A stretch of 64,000 bases of DNA from Babylonia areolata (lineage: Eukaryota; Mollusca; Gastropoda; Neogastropoda; Buccinidae): contig NC_134882.1 of NCBI RefSeq assembly GCF_041734735.1, forward strand, positions 21,259,265 through 21,323,264, read 5' to 3'. The position numbers were made by a program, and so were the translations under genes. Below are positions 63,201 to 64,000 of the stretch, in pieces. The notes under the pieces were generated by a model. The model searched no databases. It saw only the letters and a list, made by a program, of their open reading frames with translations, and had not been told where the DNA came from. Every line of letters starts with the position of its first letter. Within the stretch, counting starts at the first letter, position 1.

Positions 63201-63984
63201 TCATATTCCACGTGACTAAAATACAACAACACACAAATAAATAATGAACTCACTTTTCCCAGCTGGGCCTGATTCTGAGGAACATTCATGACATGTCCCA
63301 TGTTCTGGTGGCCAGGCATCTGTGGCATCTGTGTGTTGCCAATCATGTTGTTCTGTCCAATGGAGAGGGCTGGGGCACTGCCCATCGTGGTTGAGGACAT
63401 GCCACGAACCTGACCCATGCCAGGTGGGAAACCTGGACCATTTATCATCTGGTTGTGGTGAGGCTGTTGCAAGCCCATATTAGGCATGCCTGGTAGATTT
63501 CCCATTAGCTGGTTTGGATTTGGACCCATGGGAGGTTTCATGTTCATGCTGTTCATCATGGGGCTACCTGCTAAAGACGTGGCCATGGAATAGTTCATGT
63601 TCTGTAATCCATCACCAGCACCAACCATGTGTGAGGAAGTGGCAGTTGCAGATTTGTTCATGGAGACAGTATGGGAAGAGGATGCTAAACTGTTGGGCAA
63701 AGTATTTTTCACTGTATTTACGTTCAGTCCTGCTGATGCCATAGCTCCAACAGTGGCTGATGAATGATTGGCAACACTGGCCATAGCACTTATAGAGCTT
63801 GACAGGCTATGCTGAGGAGTTGGAGTGGACCGAGCCAGTAGTGCCTGAAGTGAAGCATTGTCATGGCCAGGTTGATGAACTTGGGTCTGCATGTCAGGGC
63901 AGTTGTTTTGCTGCCCACCATATCCTTCCATCAAGTCATCTGGCAAGTCGTTTGCAAATTCCCCCAGAGATCCAAAGTTAAAAT
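16859..63984 (-). CDS. CREBBP: CBP/p300 histone acetyltransferase gene (23 coding exons in window)
   Basis: Nuclear transcriptional coactivator that acetylates histones (chiefly H3K27 and H3K18 in known family members) and bridges DNA-bound factors to the transcription machinery. Joining the 23 exons listed below gives one open frame of about 2,191 codons with all 22 introns in matching phase. Domains by approximate residue in this partial protein: LxxLL near 50, TAZ1 258-350, KIX 455-545, SUMO-motif linker 795-840, bromodomain 905-1015, RING/PHD 1052-1140, HAT 1145-1470, ZZ 1525-1570, TAZ2 1585-1690, NCBD 1880-1920, Gln-rich tail to the end. Usual length for the family is about 2,400. Only the first coding exon is missing, beyond the right edge. 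Assignment to the CBP/p300 family is certain. CBP and p300 are one gene in most invertebrates, so the symbol names the family. Confidence 0.97.
18785..19668. other. CBP intron (ZZ to TAZ2), proximal part
   Basis: Intron sequence with a G-rich patch at about 18936-18953 and a GA dinucleotide run at about 19191-19233. No gene seen. Confidence 0.8.
19669..20727. mobile_element. TTAA/CCC-ended MITE, copy A (piggyBac-like ends)
   Basis: The 1,059-bp element is bounded by TTAA on both sides. It starts TTAACCCTTTCGCTGCCAGG and ends CAGGCAGCCTAGGGGTTAA, so its ends are imperfect inverted repeats beginning CCC. TTAA targets with CCC ends are the rule for piggyBac-type transposons. It carries two copies of the 18-nt palindrome TGACGAGTTATCTCGTCA (20642-20659 and 20689-20706) near its right end. 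It has no coding region and is non-autonomous. Related copies lie at 37224-38207, 47215-48127 and (partial, reversed) 50085-50431. Confidence 0.8.
20728..21345. repeat. Diverged tandem duplication, about 335-bp unit
   Basis: Two head-to-tail copies share AGTTGCAAGATGAGTTTGA at their starts (20728 and 21068). They share, in order, GATGATTTCTG-like, GTAAAA.TCGATC, ACTGAGTGACCTA, ACTGACTGAGTTT and GAATCAA..CCGGACCTCC blocks. Each ends in a short series of CCGGACCTCC-type words. No coding signal. Confidence 0.75.
21777..21911. repeat. Dispersed 130-bp repeat, first copy
   Basis: Matches 49515-49645 closely, including AATTACC.ACTATC.AAAAT, TTGGCATGGGATTTCAT, GTGATTAGTGCTG and a terminal GAGGGTTAAG. 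The right end, read inward, starts TTAACCCTC, so it may be one end of another TTAA-inserting element. The opposite end was not found. Confidence 0.7.
21912..22934. other. CBP intron (ZZ to TAZ2), distal part
   Basis: AT-rich intron sequence in which no element or gene was recognised. The words TTCACTAGTCAA recur at 19328 and 22120. Confidence 0.5.
22935..23216 (-). CDS. CREBBP: CBP exon: HAT end and start of ZZ
   Basis: 94 codons, phase 0 at both ends, entered after TTTTCTTCAG and left at GAT|GTAAGT. It begins [20 protein letters not shown], then [20 protein letters not shown] and [20 protein letters not shown], the C-terminal lobe of the HAT domain. It ends [22 protein letters not shown], the first zinc ligands of the ZZ finger, which is split by the next intron. 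Confidence 0.96.
23399..23568. repeat. Three-copy tandem repeat, about 62-bp unit
   Basis: Three units of AACAGTATTTTTATCAAA, AAAGTAAATTTATAGTAAAC and AAAAACAAACTTG in order, within a CBP intron. Units differ by small insertions. Confidence 0.8.
23932..24087 (-). CDS. CREBBP: CBP exon: Lys-rich HAT autoinhibitory loop region
   Basis: 52 codons, phase 0. It begins [20 protein letters not shown] and continues to [13 protein letters not shown] before GT at 23931. In family members this lysine-rich loop is autoacetylated to activate the HAT. The donor is clear (GAT|GTAAGT). The acceptor at 24088 (TTGAAG) is chosen because it keeps frame and follows a branch-point-like CTGAC, but its pyrimidine tract is poor, so the 5' edge is less sure. 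Confidence 0.8.
24699..25070. repeat. Cluster of GT microsatellites
   Basis: Three (GT)n runs lie at about 24699-24731, 24895-24932 and 25045-25069, separated by related sequence (AACTGTGTGTG, TTTCAA). This suggests local duplication within the intron. Confidence 0.8.
25285..25366 (-). mobile_element. SINE 3' fragment, reverse orientation
   Basis: In reverse complement it matches the 3' part of the SINEs at 41405 and 56451: GGTGGC...CTGTAGCGA...GGGAAGAGGAGCCCAAATTT and CACACAGACAAATCTGTTGT. Only about 80 bp remain. Confidence 0.7.
25707..25913 (-). CDS. CREBBP: CBP exon: HAT with acidic/Ala-rich loop
   Basis: 69 codons, phase 0. [20 protein letters not shown] is followed by [16 protein letters not shown], then a Glu/Lys/Ala-rich segment ([20 protein letters not shown]) and DTVEETPET. 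The HAT core leads into the regulatory loop. The acceptor follows a GC-donor intron (see the exon at 28179). The donor is ACA|GTAGGC, a weak but frame-consistent site. Confidence 0.93.
25914..27667. other. CBP intron, unassigned portion
   Basis: AT-rich intron sequence of about 1.75 kb. No coding segment was recognised; the open frame at 26761-27066 has no family motif. The abrupt tRNA-like segment at its right end suggests part of this stretch may belong to a dispersed repeat. Confidence 0.5.
27668..27790 (+). mobile_element. Possible tRNA-derived SINE segment
   Basis: GCCATGATAGTGTAATGGGT resembles a polymerase III A box and GGGTTTGAATCTG a B box, spaced as in a tRNA. A T-run follows at 27747-27758. 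No acceptor or T-stem pairing is evident, so it is not a functional tRNA. Confidence 0.45.
28179..28458 (-). CDS. CREBBP: CBP exon: HAT catalytic core
   Basis: Carries [59 protein letters not shown] and [16 protein letters not shown]. The Trp of HIWACP and the Tyr of DWYKK correspond to the residues described as catalytic in p300 (W1436, Y1467), and both are present. It ends at IDYK, with the next exon resuming at DIF. This puts the donor at AAG|GCGTGT, a GC-AG intron, because the neighbouring GT sites break the frame. Confidence 0.96.
28476..28725. repeat. 49-bp minisatellite beside the HAT exon
   Basis: About five units with CATTCATCGTCAGACAGCAG, ATCACATTTCACCATCAAAA and TACTGATCA. The array starts within 20 bp of the HAT exon acceptor, so it occupies the usual branch-point zone. 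Decayed units continue to about 28810. Confidence 0.9.
30247..30783 (-). CDS. Transposase-derived protein, exon 2
   Basis: 178 codons and a TGA stop. It is entered after a T-rich TTTTTTTTCAG acceptor, in frame with exon 1. It begins [20 protein letters not shown] and [11 protein letters not shown] (second CxxC pair), followed by [20 protein letters not shown] and [17 protein letters not shown]. That is the N-terminal domain of the Mutator-like animal transposase family. It then passes straight to [20 protein letters not shown], a Lys/Arg-rich helix and [10 protein letters not shown], which resembles the family's extreme C-terminus (from memory). The long catalytic middle seems absent. No stop or frameshift interrupts it. 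Confidence 0.7.
   Translation of the reverse strand, partial: VSVFEDETKRMGSACSLEVRCVSCGAVIPGTQTMTSLKTGTVYTGFDINRRLVAAASATGIGYTQLCRFFGMVNMPRPMHQKTWLHCLRTVHSAVAVCVQRYNKGSTALLDVLAELDLVAGSNAEMFAEKSDMLRVKTATRKSSDRAKQKRKKIETVRRQEREHRRADEGEVYAPGAF
31219..31602 (-). CDS. Transposase-derived protein, exon 1
   Basis: 128 codons from the first ATG. It starts [20 protein letters not shown] with a basic KKKRKRK nuclear-localisation-like run. A Ser/Thr-rich stretch follows, then an acidic [11 protein letters not shown] segment, and it ends [23 protein letters not shown] with the first CxxC pair. The donor is AAG|GTTTGT. Joined to exon 2 it gives 306 residues, beginning and ending inside the same TTAA-bounded element. 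The base composition is richer in CpG than the surrounding intron. DNA binding is a guess from the basic region and zinc-ligand-like cysteines. Confidence 0.7.
32520..32660 (-). CDS. CREBBP: CBP exon: HAT (substrate-side strands)
   Basis: Encodes [40 protein letters not shown] and SCRSPNTR, an almost invariant stretch of CBP/p300 HAT. Phase 2 in and phase 2 out; acceptor GTTCAG|A, donor AAG|GTATGT. Confidence 0.96.
32880..34370. repeat. 52-bp minisatellite filling a HAT intron
   Basis: About 28 units of ACTGTATTTTACTGTAAAAC, TGACAATTTTCAAACTGTTA and CCTTTCTTATTT, with single-base variants (AATTTT/AATGTT, CTG/CCG) and occasional longer or shorter units. A run of 11 C interrupts one unit at 33218-33228. 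The array makes up about three quarters of the intron between two HAT exons. Open frames across it are repeat products. Confidence 0.95.
34644..34791 (-). CDS. CREBBP: CBP exon: start of HAT
   Basis: [20 protein letters not shown] is followed by [20 protein letters not shown] and [10 protein letters not shown], aligning with the start of the acetyltransferase domain. Phase 1 in, phase 2 out; acceptor GTCACAG|G, donor AA|GTAAGT. Confidence 0.96.
34893..35200. repeat. Tandem array, about 60-83-bp unit
   Basis: Four units of GAGACATGCCTCACTGT, AGCAACTGGTTTAATGCA, AACTGTCCTGCTTCATCTTC and CAACTCCTACTCAGTACT. Units differ by 10-20-bp deletions. The array begins about 100 bp upstream of the first HAT exon. 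Confidence 0.9.
35201..37083. other. CBP intron, unassigned portion
   Basis: Intron of low complexity with a poly(A) run at 36223-36246 and A-rich patches. A segment ending CCAAATAAAATACTGTTTAA at 36449-36468 looks like the 3' end of some retroposed unit, but no family could be named. Confidence 0.45.
37084..37151 (-). CDS. CREBBP: CBP exon: PHD end and linker to HAT
   Basis: A 68-nt exon encoding [26 protein letters not shown] supplies the last two zinc ligands of the PHD-like finger. The lysine run [13 protein letters not shown] is typical of the family just before the HAT. Phase 1 in and phase 1 out. Confidence 0.95.
37224..38207. mobile_element. TTAA/CCC-ended MITE, copy B
   Basis: Same order of blocks as copy A: TTTCACTGCCTGGGAAATAA at the left, TATTTTCTGGACAAATGGAT inside, and TGACAAGTTATCTCGTCA near the right end (38122-38139). 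The terminal TTAA words have decayed (TTCC at the left, TTAT at the right), so this copy is older. A run of about 38 A lies at 37584-37621. It occupies most of the intron beside the PHD exon. Confidence 0.75.
38480..38611 (-). CDS. CREBBP: CBP exon: PHD finger
   Basis: Encodes [20 protein letters not shown], then [24 protein letters not shown]. CxxC and HQIC provide zinc ligands, completed by CDNC in the next exon. Phase 2 in and phase 2 out, donor GCC|GTAAGT. Vertebrates have VLHYDIIWPSGF where this protein has [11 protein letters not shown], one residue shorter. Confidence 0.94.
39183..39269. repeat. GA microsatellite followed by G-run
   Basis: About 21 GA units (39184-39226), then GT/GG-rich sequence and an uninterrupted G-run of about 18 (39251-39268). 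The purine-only strand could form non-B structures. Intronic. Confidence 0.9.
39431..39511 (-). CDS. CREBBP: CBP exon: RING-like segment
   Basis: An 81-nt exon encoding [31 protein letters not shown] supplies zinc ligands of the RING/PHD module that packs on the HAT. Phase 2 in and out; acceptor CTGACAG|A, donor CAC|GTGAGT. Confidence 0.95.
39512..41404. other. CBP intron, unassigned portion
   Basis: Low-complexity AT-rich intron with an AT run at about 40029-40050 and a poly(A) run at 40996-41020. No gene seen. Confidence 0.6.
41405..41835 (+). mobile_element. tRNA-derived SINE (family 1) with poly(C)/poly(A) tail
   Basis: The tRNA-like head has A box TGGCCTAGAGGTAAC (41421-41435) and B box TGGTTCAAATC (41472-41482). 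The body runs through AGTCATTCGGATGAGACGAT and AAAGAACCCACGACAACAAA to AGAGCAGCCCGAATTTCACA. The tail has A/C repeats, nineteen C (41803-41821) and then A's. The copy at 56451 matches over the whole body. Confidence 0.88.
42026..42541. mobile_element. Possible inverted-repeat MITE
   Basis: The left end CAGGGTTCGAACTGAAC and the right end, read inward, CAAGTCGGTTCGAATTCAGT share GGTTCGAA..TCAG. Both sides then carry GTGCCCA and AGTGCCA words (TGGGCACTC/GAGTGCCC), giving nested inverted repeats. No coding region. The ends resemble hAT-type CAGGG termini, but no 8-bp target duplication is clear. Confidence 0.4.
42542..43293. other. CBP intron, unassigned portion
   Basis: AT-rich, with T-runs at 42687-42702 and A-runs at 43228-43252. 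No gene or named repeat. Confidence 0.6.
43294..43451 (-). CDS. CREBBP: CBP exon: bromodomain end to RING
   Basis: [40 protein letters not shown] and [13 protein letters not shown]. The last bromodomain helix runs into the conserved CCGRKY..F...LCCYGKQLC cysteine-rich segment of the RING-like module. Phase 0 in, phase 2 out; donor CAG|GTTTGT. Confidence 0.96.
43821..43852 (+). repeat. Poly(C)-poly(A) tract
   Basis: Twenty-four C followed by eight A and CAACAACA. The 40 bases to the left (TGTCTCAAAGAGACATACAAGCC-like hairpin, AAACTT) are faintly like the 3' end of the SINE at 41405, so this may be a SINE tail remnant. Confidence 0.8.
43898..44068 (-). CDS. CREBBP: CBP exon: bromodomain core
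   Basis: 57 codons, phase 0. [57 protein letters not shown]. It contains the ZA-loop PMDL motif, and the Asn of YNKKTS is the conserved acetyl-lysine-binding residue. This is the acetyl-lysine reader of CBP. Confidence 0.97.
44069..45171. other. CBP intron between bromodomain exons
   Basis: Unremarkable AT-rich intron with a T-run at 44911-44928. No gene recognised. Confidence 0.6.
45172..45547 (+). mobile_element. tRNA-derived SINE (family 2)
   Basis: The head has A box TAGCCGAGTGGTTAAAGCG (from 45180) and B box GGTTCGAATAC (45224-45234), close to a Ser/Leu-type tRNA. The body includes GCAGACCTGCTTGTGCCTGA, ATTAAAGATCCTGTAATCCA and AATGGAGTATGGCTGCCTAC, and ends GTTGCAGTCCATGAACAAAG AAGAA. 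Reversed fragments lie at 9875-10035 and 15000-15190. Polymerase III transcription is expected from the boxes. Confidence 0.88.
45649..45767 (-). CDS. CREBBP: CBP exon: bromodomain start
   Basis: [40 protein letters not shown]. First bromodomain helix with the family-typical [15 protein letters not shown] start. Phase 1 in, phase 0 out. The 119-nt length equals the corresponding vertebrate exon as I recall it. Confidence 0.96.
45768..46565. other. CBP intron before the bromodomain
   Basis: Contains a T-rich patch near 46456-46530. No element or gene recognised. Confidence 0.6.
46566..47037 (-). CDS. CREBBP: CBP exon: acidic linker with SUMO motifs (CRD1-like)
   Basis: 157 codons, phase 0 in, phase 1 out. 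Ser/Thr/Asp-rich start ([20 protein letters not shown]), then a cluster of five psi-K-x-E motifs ([20 protein letters not shown]) within about 45 residues (about 46700-46825). It ends PSKPCNKK just before the bromodomain. In p300 the same position holds the SUMO-modified repression domain CRD1. Confidence 0.94.
47215..48127. mobile_element. TTAA/CCC-ended MITE, copy C
   Basis: A 913-bp copy with TTAA at both ends (47215-47218 and 48124-48127), starting TTAACCCTTTCACTGCCAGG and ending GGCAGCCTACAGGTTAA. It is shorter than copy A because of an internal deletion near the left end. It keeps two imperfect GACGAGTTAT..TGTCAT / GATGAGTTACCTCATCA palindromes near the right end. Confidence 0.8.
48128..49173. 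other. CBP intron, unassigned portion
   Basis: AT-rich intron sequence. No gene or recognised repeat. Confidence 0.6.
49174..49440 (-). CDS. CREBBP: CBP exon: Ser/Thr/Gln-rich linker after KIX
   Basis: 89 codons, phase 0 both ends. [20 protein letters not shown], then [16 protein letters not shown] and [11 protein letters not shown]. Low-complexity disordered linker as expected between KIX and bromodomain. The donor is CAG|GTATCC. Confidence 0.9.
49515..49645. repeat. Dispersed 130-bp repeat, second copy
   Basis: Matches 21777-21911 (see there). Ends GAGGGTTAAG. It lies between two CBP exons, within 60 bp of an exon donor. Confidence 0.7.
49702..49979 (-). CDS. CREBBP: CBP exon: Gln/Pro-rich linker after KIX
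   Basis: Phase 1 in, phase 0 out. [40 protein letters not shown] and then [32 protein letters not shown]. Disordered glutamine-rich linker; frame and splice sites fit. Confidence 0.9.
50085..50431 (-). mobile_element. TTAA/CCC-ended MITE, copy D (partial, reversed)
   Basis: The right edge reads inward TTAACCCTTTCACTGCCAGG from 50431. The order of blocks is that of the left third of copies A-C, down to a TATCCATCCATTTGTAAAAG block near 50100. The other two thirds are missing. Confidence 0.8.
50432..51304. other. CBP intron, unassigned portion
   Basis: A-rich low-complexity runs at about 50680-50735 and 51242-51276. No gene. Confidence 0.6.
51305..52025 (-). mobile_element. CR1/L2-like LINE 3' part (same family as the 3.1-kb copy)
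   Basis: Minus-strand pieces read [45 protein letters not shown], and end in the reverse of the GCGCTTTGATTTGTCTCTGC...ATTATTATT tail at 51307-51370. It equals the region 3940-4679 of the copy on the left. Frame breaks make it dead. It stops about 50 bp from a KIX exon donor. Confidence 0.85.
52076..52205 (-). CDS. CREBBP: CBP exon: KIX third helix
   Basis: [43 protein letters not shown]. The [20 protein letters not shown] helix is part of the KREB/MLL-binding surface of KIX. Phase 0 in, phase 1 out; acceptor TTTTCAG|G, donor ACA|GTATGT. Confidence 0.95.
52489..52606 (-). CDS. CREBBP: CBP exon: KIX second helix
   Basis: [40 protein letters not shown]. Virtually identical in pattern to vertebrate KIX. 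Phase 2 in, phase 0 out; acceptor TTTCAG|A, donor AGG|GTGAGT. Confidence 0.96.
52672..53280 (-). mobile_element. LINE 3' fragment (L2-like, second family)
   Basis: The minus strand encodes [60 protein letters not shown] and [20 protein letters not shown] in one frame of 96 codons. This is the C-terminal domain of L2/CR1-type reverse transcriptases. It ends in TTATTATTATTA read on the minus strand (52675-52686). The family differs from the GCGCTTTGATT-tailed LINE. Confidence 0.85.
53640..54165. repeat. 53-bp minisatellite in a KIX intron
   Basis: About ten units of GGGCCAGGGGAAATATGTCT, TGCGGATCTCATTAAGTCCA and GACATACAAACAC, 53-58 bp each, with variants TGTGG/TGCAG and GATAAAG/CATTAAG. It lies in the intron that separates the KIX first and second helices. 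Open frames through it are repeat products. Confidence 0.93.
54348..54558 (-). CDS. CREBBP: CBP exon: KIX first helix
   Basis: [20 protein letters not shown] then [19 protein letters not shown]. The [18 protein letters not shown] helix starts KIX, the domain that binds phosphorylated CREB, Myb and MLL. Phase 1 in, phase 2 out; donor ATT|GTACGT is unusual but keeps frame with LVQAIF in the next exon. Confidence 0.95.
55010..55450. repeat. Three-copy tandem repeat, about 135-bp unit
   Basis: Three diverged units with GATGATCCTGC, TTTTTGCTGTAA, TTCAGTTGA-like, AGATTTGCA, ACCTGGAC.GTTA and TCAAGTTTCA-like blocks in order. Intronic and non-coding. Confidence 0.75.
55968..56135 (-). CDS. CREBBP: CBP exon: linker between TAZ1 and KIX
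   Basis: [56 protein letters not shown]. The [10 protein letters not shown] helix matches the QRAYAALGL motif found here in vertebrate CBP. Phase 1 in and out; acceptor TACGTAG|G, donor CTG|GTTTGT (weak). Confidence 0.92.
56451..56850 (+). mobile_element. tRNA-derived SINE (family 1), second full copy
   Basis: A box TGGCCTAGAGGTAAC (56458-56472), B box TGGCTCGAATC (56509-56519). The body is the same as at 41405, including AGTCATTCGGATAAGACGAT and ACAAAAGGGTTGTTCCTGGC. The 3' end is ATTTCACACAGAGAAATCTG TTGTGATA with an AAATAC tail. Confidence 0.9.
57100..58240 (+). mobile_element. piggyBac-like transposon, internally deleted
   Basis: On the plus strand 57153-57497 encodes an acidic N-terminus ([40 protein letters not shown]) ending [13 protein letters not shown], as in PGBD-like transposases just before the dimerisation domain. 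After a GT-containing, non-coding stretch, 57985-58195 encodes the C-terminal cysteine-rich domain: [32 protein letters not shown], then, after one frame change, [20 protein letters not shown]. The whole catalytic DDD core is absent. Ends could not be fixed; TTAA occurs at 56996 and 57067. Confidence 0.75.
59348..59790 (+). mobile_element. Second piggyBac-like fragment, 5' end
   Basis: Starts TTAACCCTTTTCAGTCTGCC (piggyBac-type TTAA plus CCC) and, 300 bp in, reads [24 protein letters not shown] followed by a stop, an acidic transposase N-terminus of the same type as at 57153. No downstream transposase was found, so only the left end remains. The right boundary is uncertain. Confidence 0.5.
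60368..61123. mobile_element. hAT-like inverted-repeat element
   Basis: Left end CAGGGCTCAACATCAATGGT and right end, read inward, CAGGGCTTGACGTTCACTTT agree in their first seven bases and in AC-T-CA positions beyond. Both are followed by a TGTCCGACTGCCCAGGCCAAG / CCAGTCGGGCAAGT pair. CAGGGCT ends with these sub-ends are typical of animal hAT elements. It is 756 bp with no transposase. A perfect 8-bp flanking duplication was not seen. Confidence 0.6.
61301..61411 (-). CDS. CREBBP: CBP exon: TAZ1 second half
   Basis: [37 protein letters not shown]. Contains the [14 protein letters not shown] and CPVC zinc ligands of TAZ1. Phase 1 in and out; acceptor TGTGCAG|T, donor CAG|GTGGGA. Confidence 0.97.
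61412..62428. other. CBP intron splitting TAZ1
   Basis: AT-rich intron of about 1 kb with no recognised element or gene. Confidence 0.6.
62429..62651 (-). CDS. CREBBP: CBP exon: TAZ1 first half
   Basis: [93 protein letters not shown] is the diagnostic TAZ1 start. The His/Cys ligands are intact. TAZ1 binds HIF-1alpha-, STAT- and CITED-type activation domains in known family members. Phase 0 in, phase 1 out. Confidence 0.97.
62652..63253. other. CBP intron before TAZ1
   Basis: AT-rich intron with nothing recognised. Confidence 0.6.
63254..63984 (-). CDS. CREBBP: CBP exon: N-terminal region with LxxLL
   Basis: About 243 codons, entered in phase 1 after [28 protein letters not shown] matches the FGSLFDLENDLPDELI segment that follows the first exon in vertebrates. 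LQALLARS provides an LxxLL nuclear-receptor box in the same place as LSELL of CBP. The rest is Ser/Asn/Met/Gly-rich ([31 protein letters not shown]) and disordered. Phase 0 out, donor AAA|GTGAGT. Confidence 0.95.
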
Positions 63985-64000
63985 CTGCACAAAACAATTT

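Overview
The window is animal nuclear DNA: split genes with GT-AG introns, tRNA-derived SINEs, CR1/L2-like and RTE-like LINEs, MITEs and long minisatellites. The repeat mix and the protein sequences suggest a lophotrochozoan, most likely a gastropod mollusc. That assignment is inference, because no species marker was seen.

The one clear host gene is the orthologue of CREB-binding protein/p300 (CREBBP, nejire), on the minus strand. I traced 23 coding exons from 63984 down to the stop at 16859, about 2,191 codons. Every splice junction keeps frame, and the full series of domains is present: N-terminal LxxLL, TAZ1, KIX, a SUMO-motif-rich linker, bromodomain, RING/PHD, HAT, ZZ, TAZ2, NCBD and a Gln-rich tail. 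Only the first coding exon (start codon, promoter) lies beyond the right edge. One intron in the HAT region uses a GC-AG pair.

The left 16 kb, downstream of CBP, is a repeat graveyard. It holds pieces of at least six LINEs, one of them split by a solo LTR with a 5-bp target duplication. It also holds two decayed SINE pieces, a 39-bp minisatellite that appears to have grown inside a LINE reverse-transcriptase tail, and a 60-bp-class repeat array inside another LINE. No host gene was recognised there.

The CBP introns carry most of the remaining interest. A TTAA-flanked 2.6-kb DNA transposon (29577-32167) has matching inverted ends and an intact two-exon, 306-codon gene that seems to lack the catalytic middle of its transposase family. 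There is a family of about 1-kb TTAA/CCC-ended MITEs (three copies plus a piece), two piggyBac-like fragments, a hAT-like element, several SINEs, LINE tails on the minus strand, and minisatellites with units of 49, 52, 53, about 62, about 80 and about 135 bp. No clearly new biological system was found. The transposase-derived two-exon gene is the best candidate for something undescribed.
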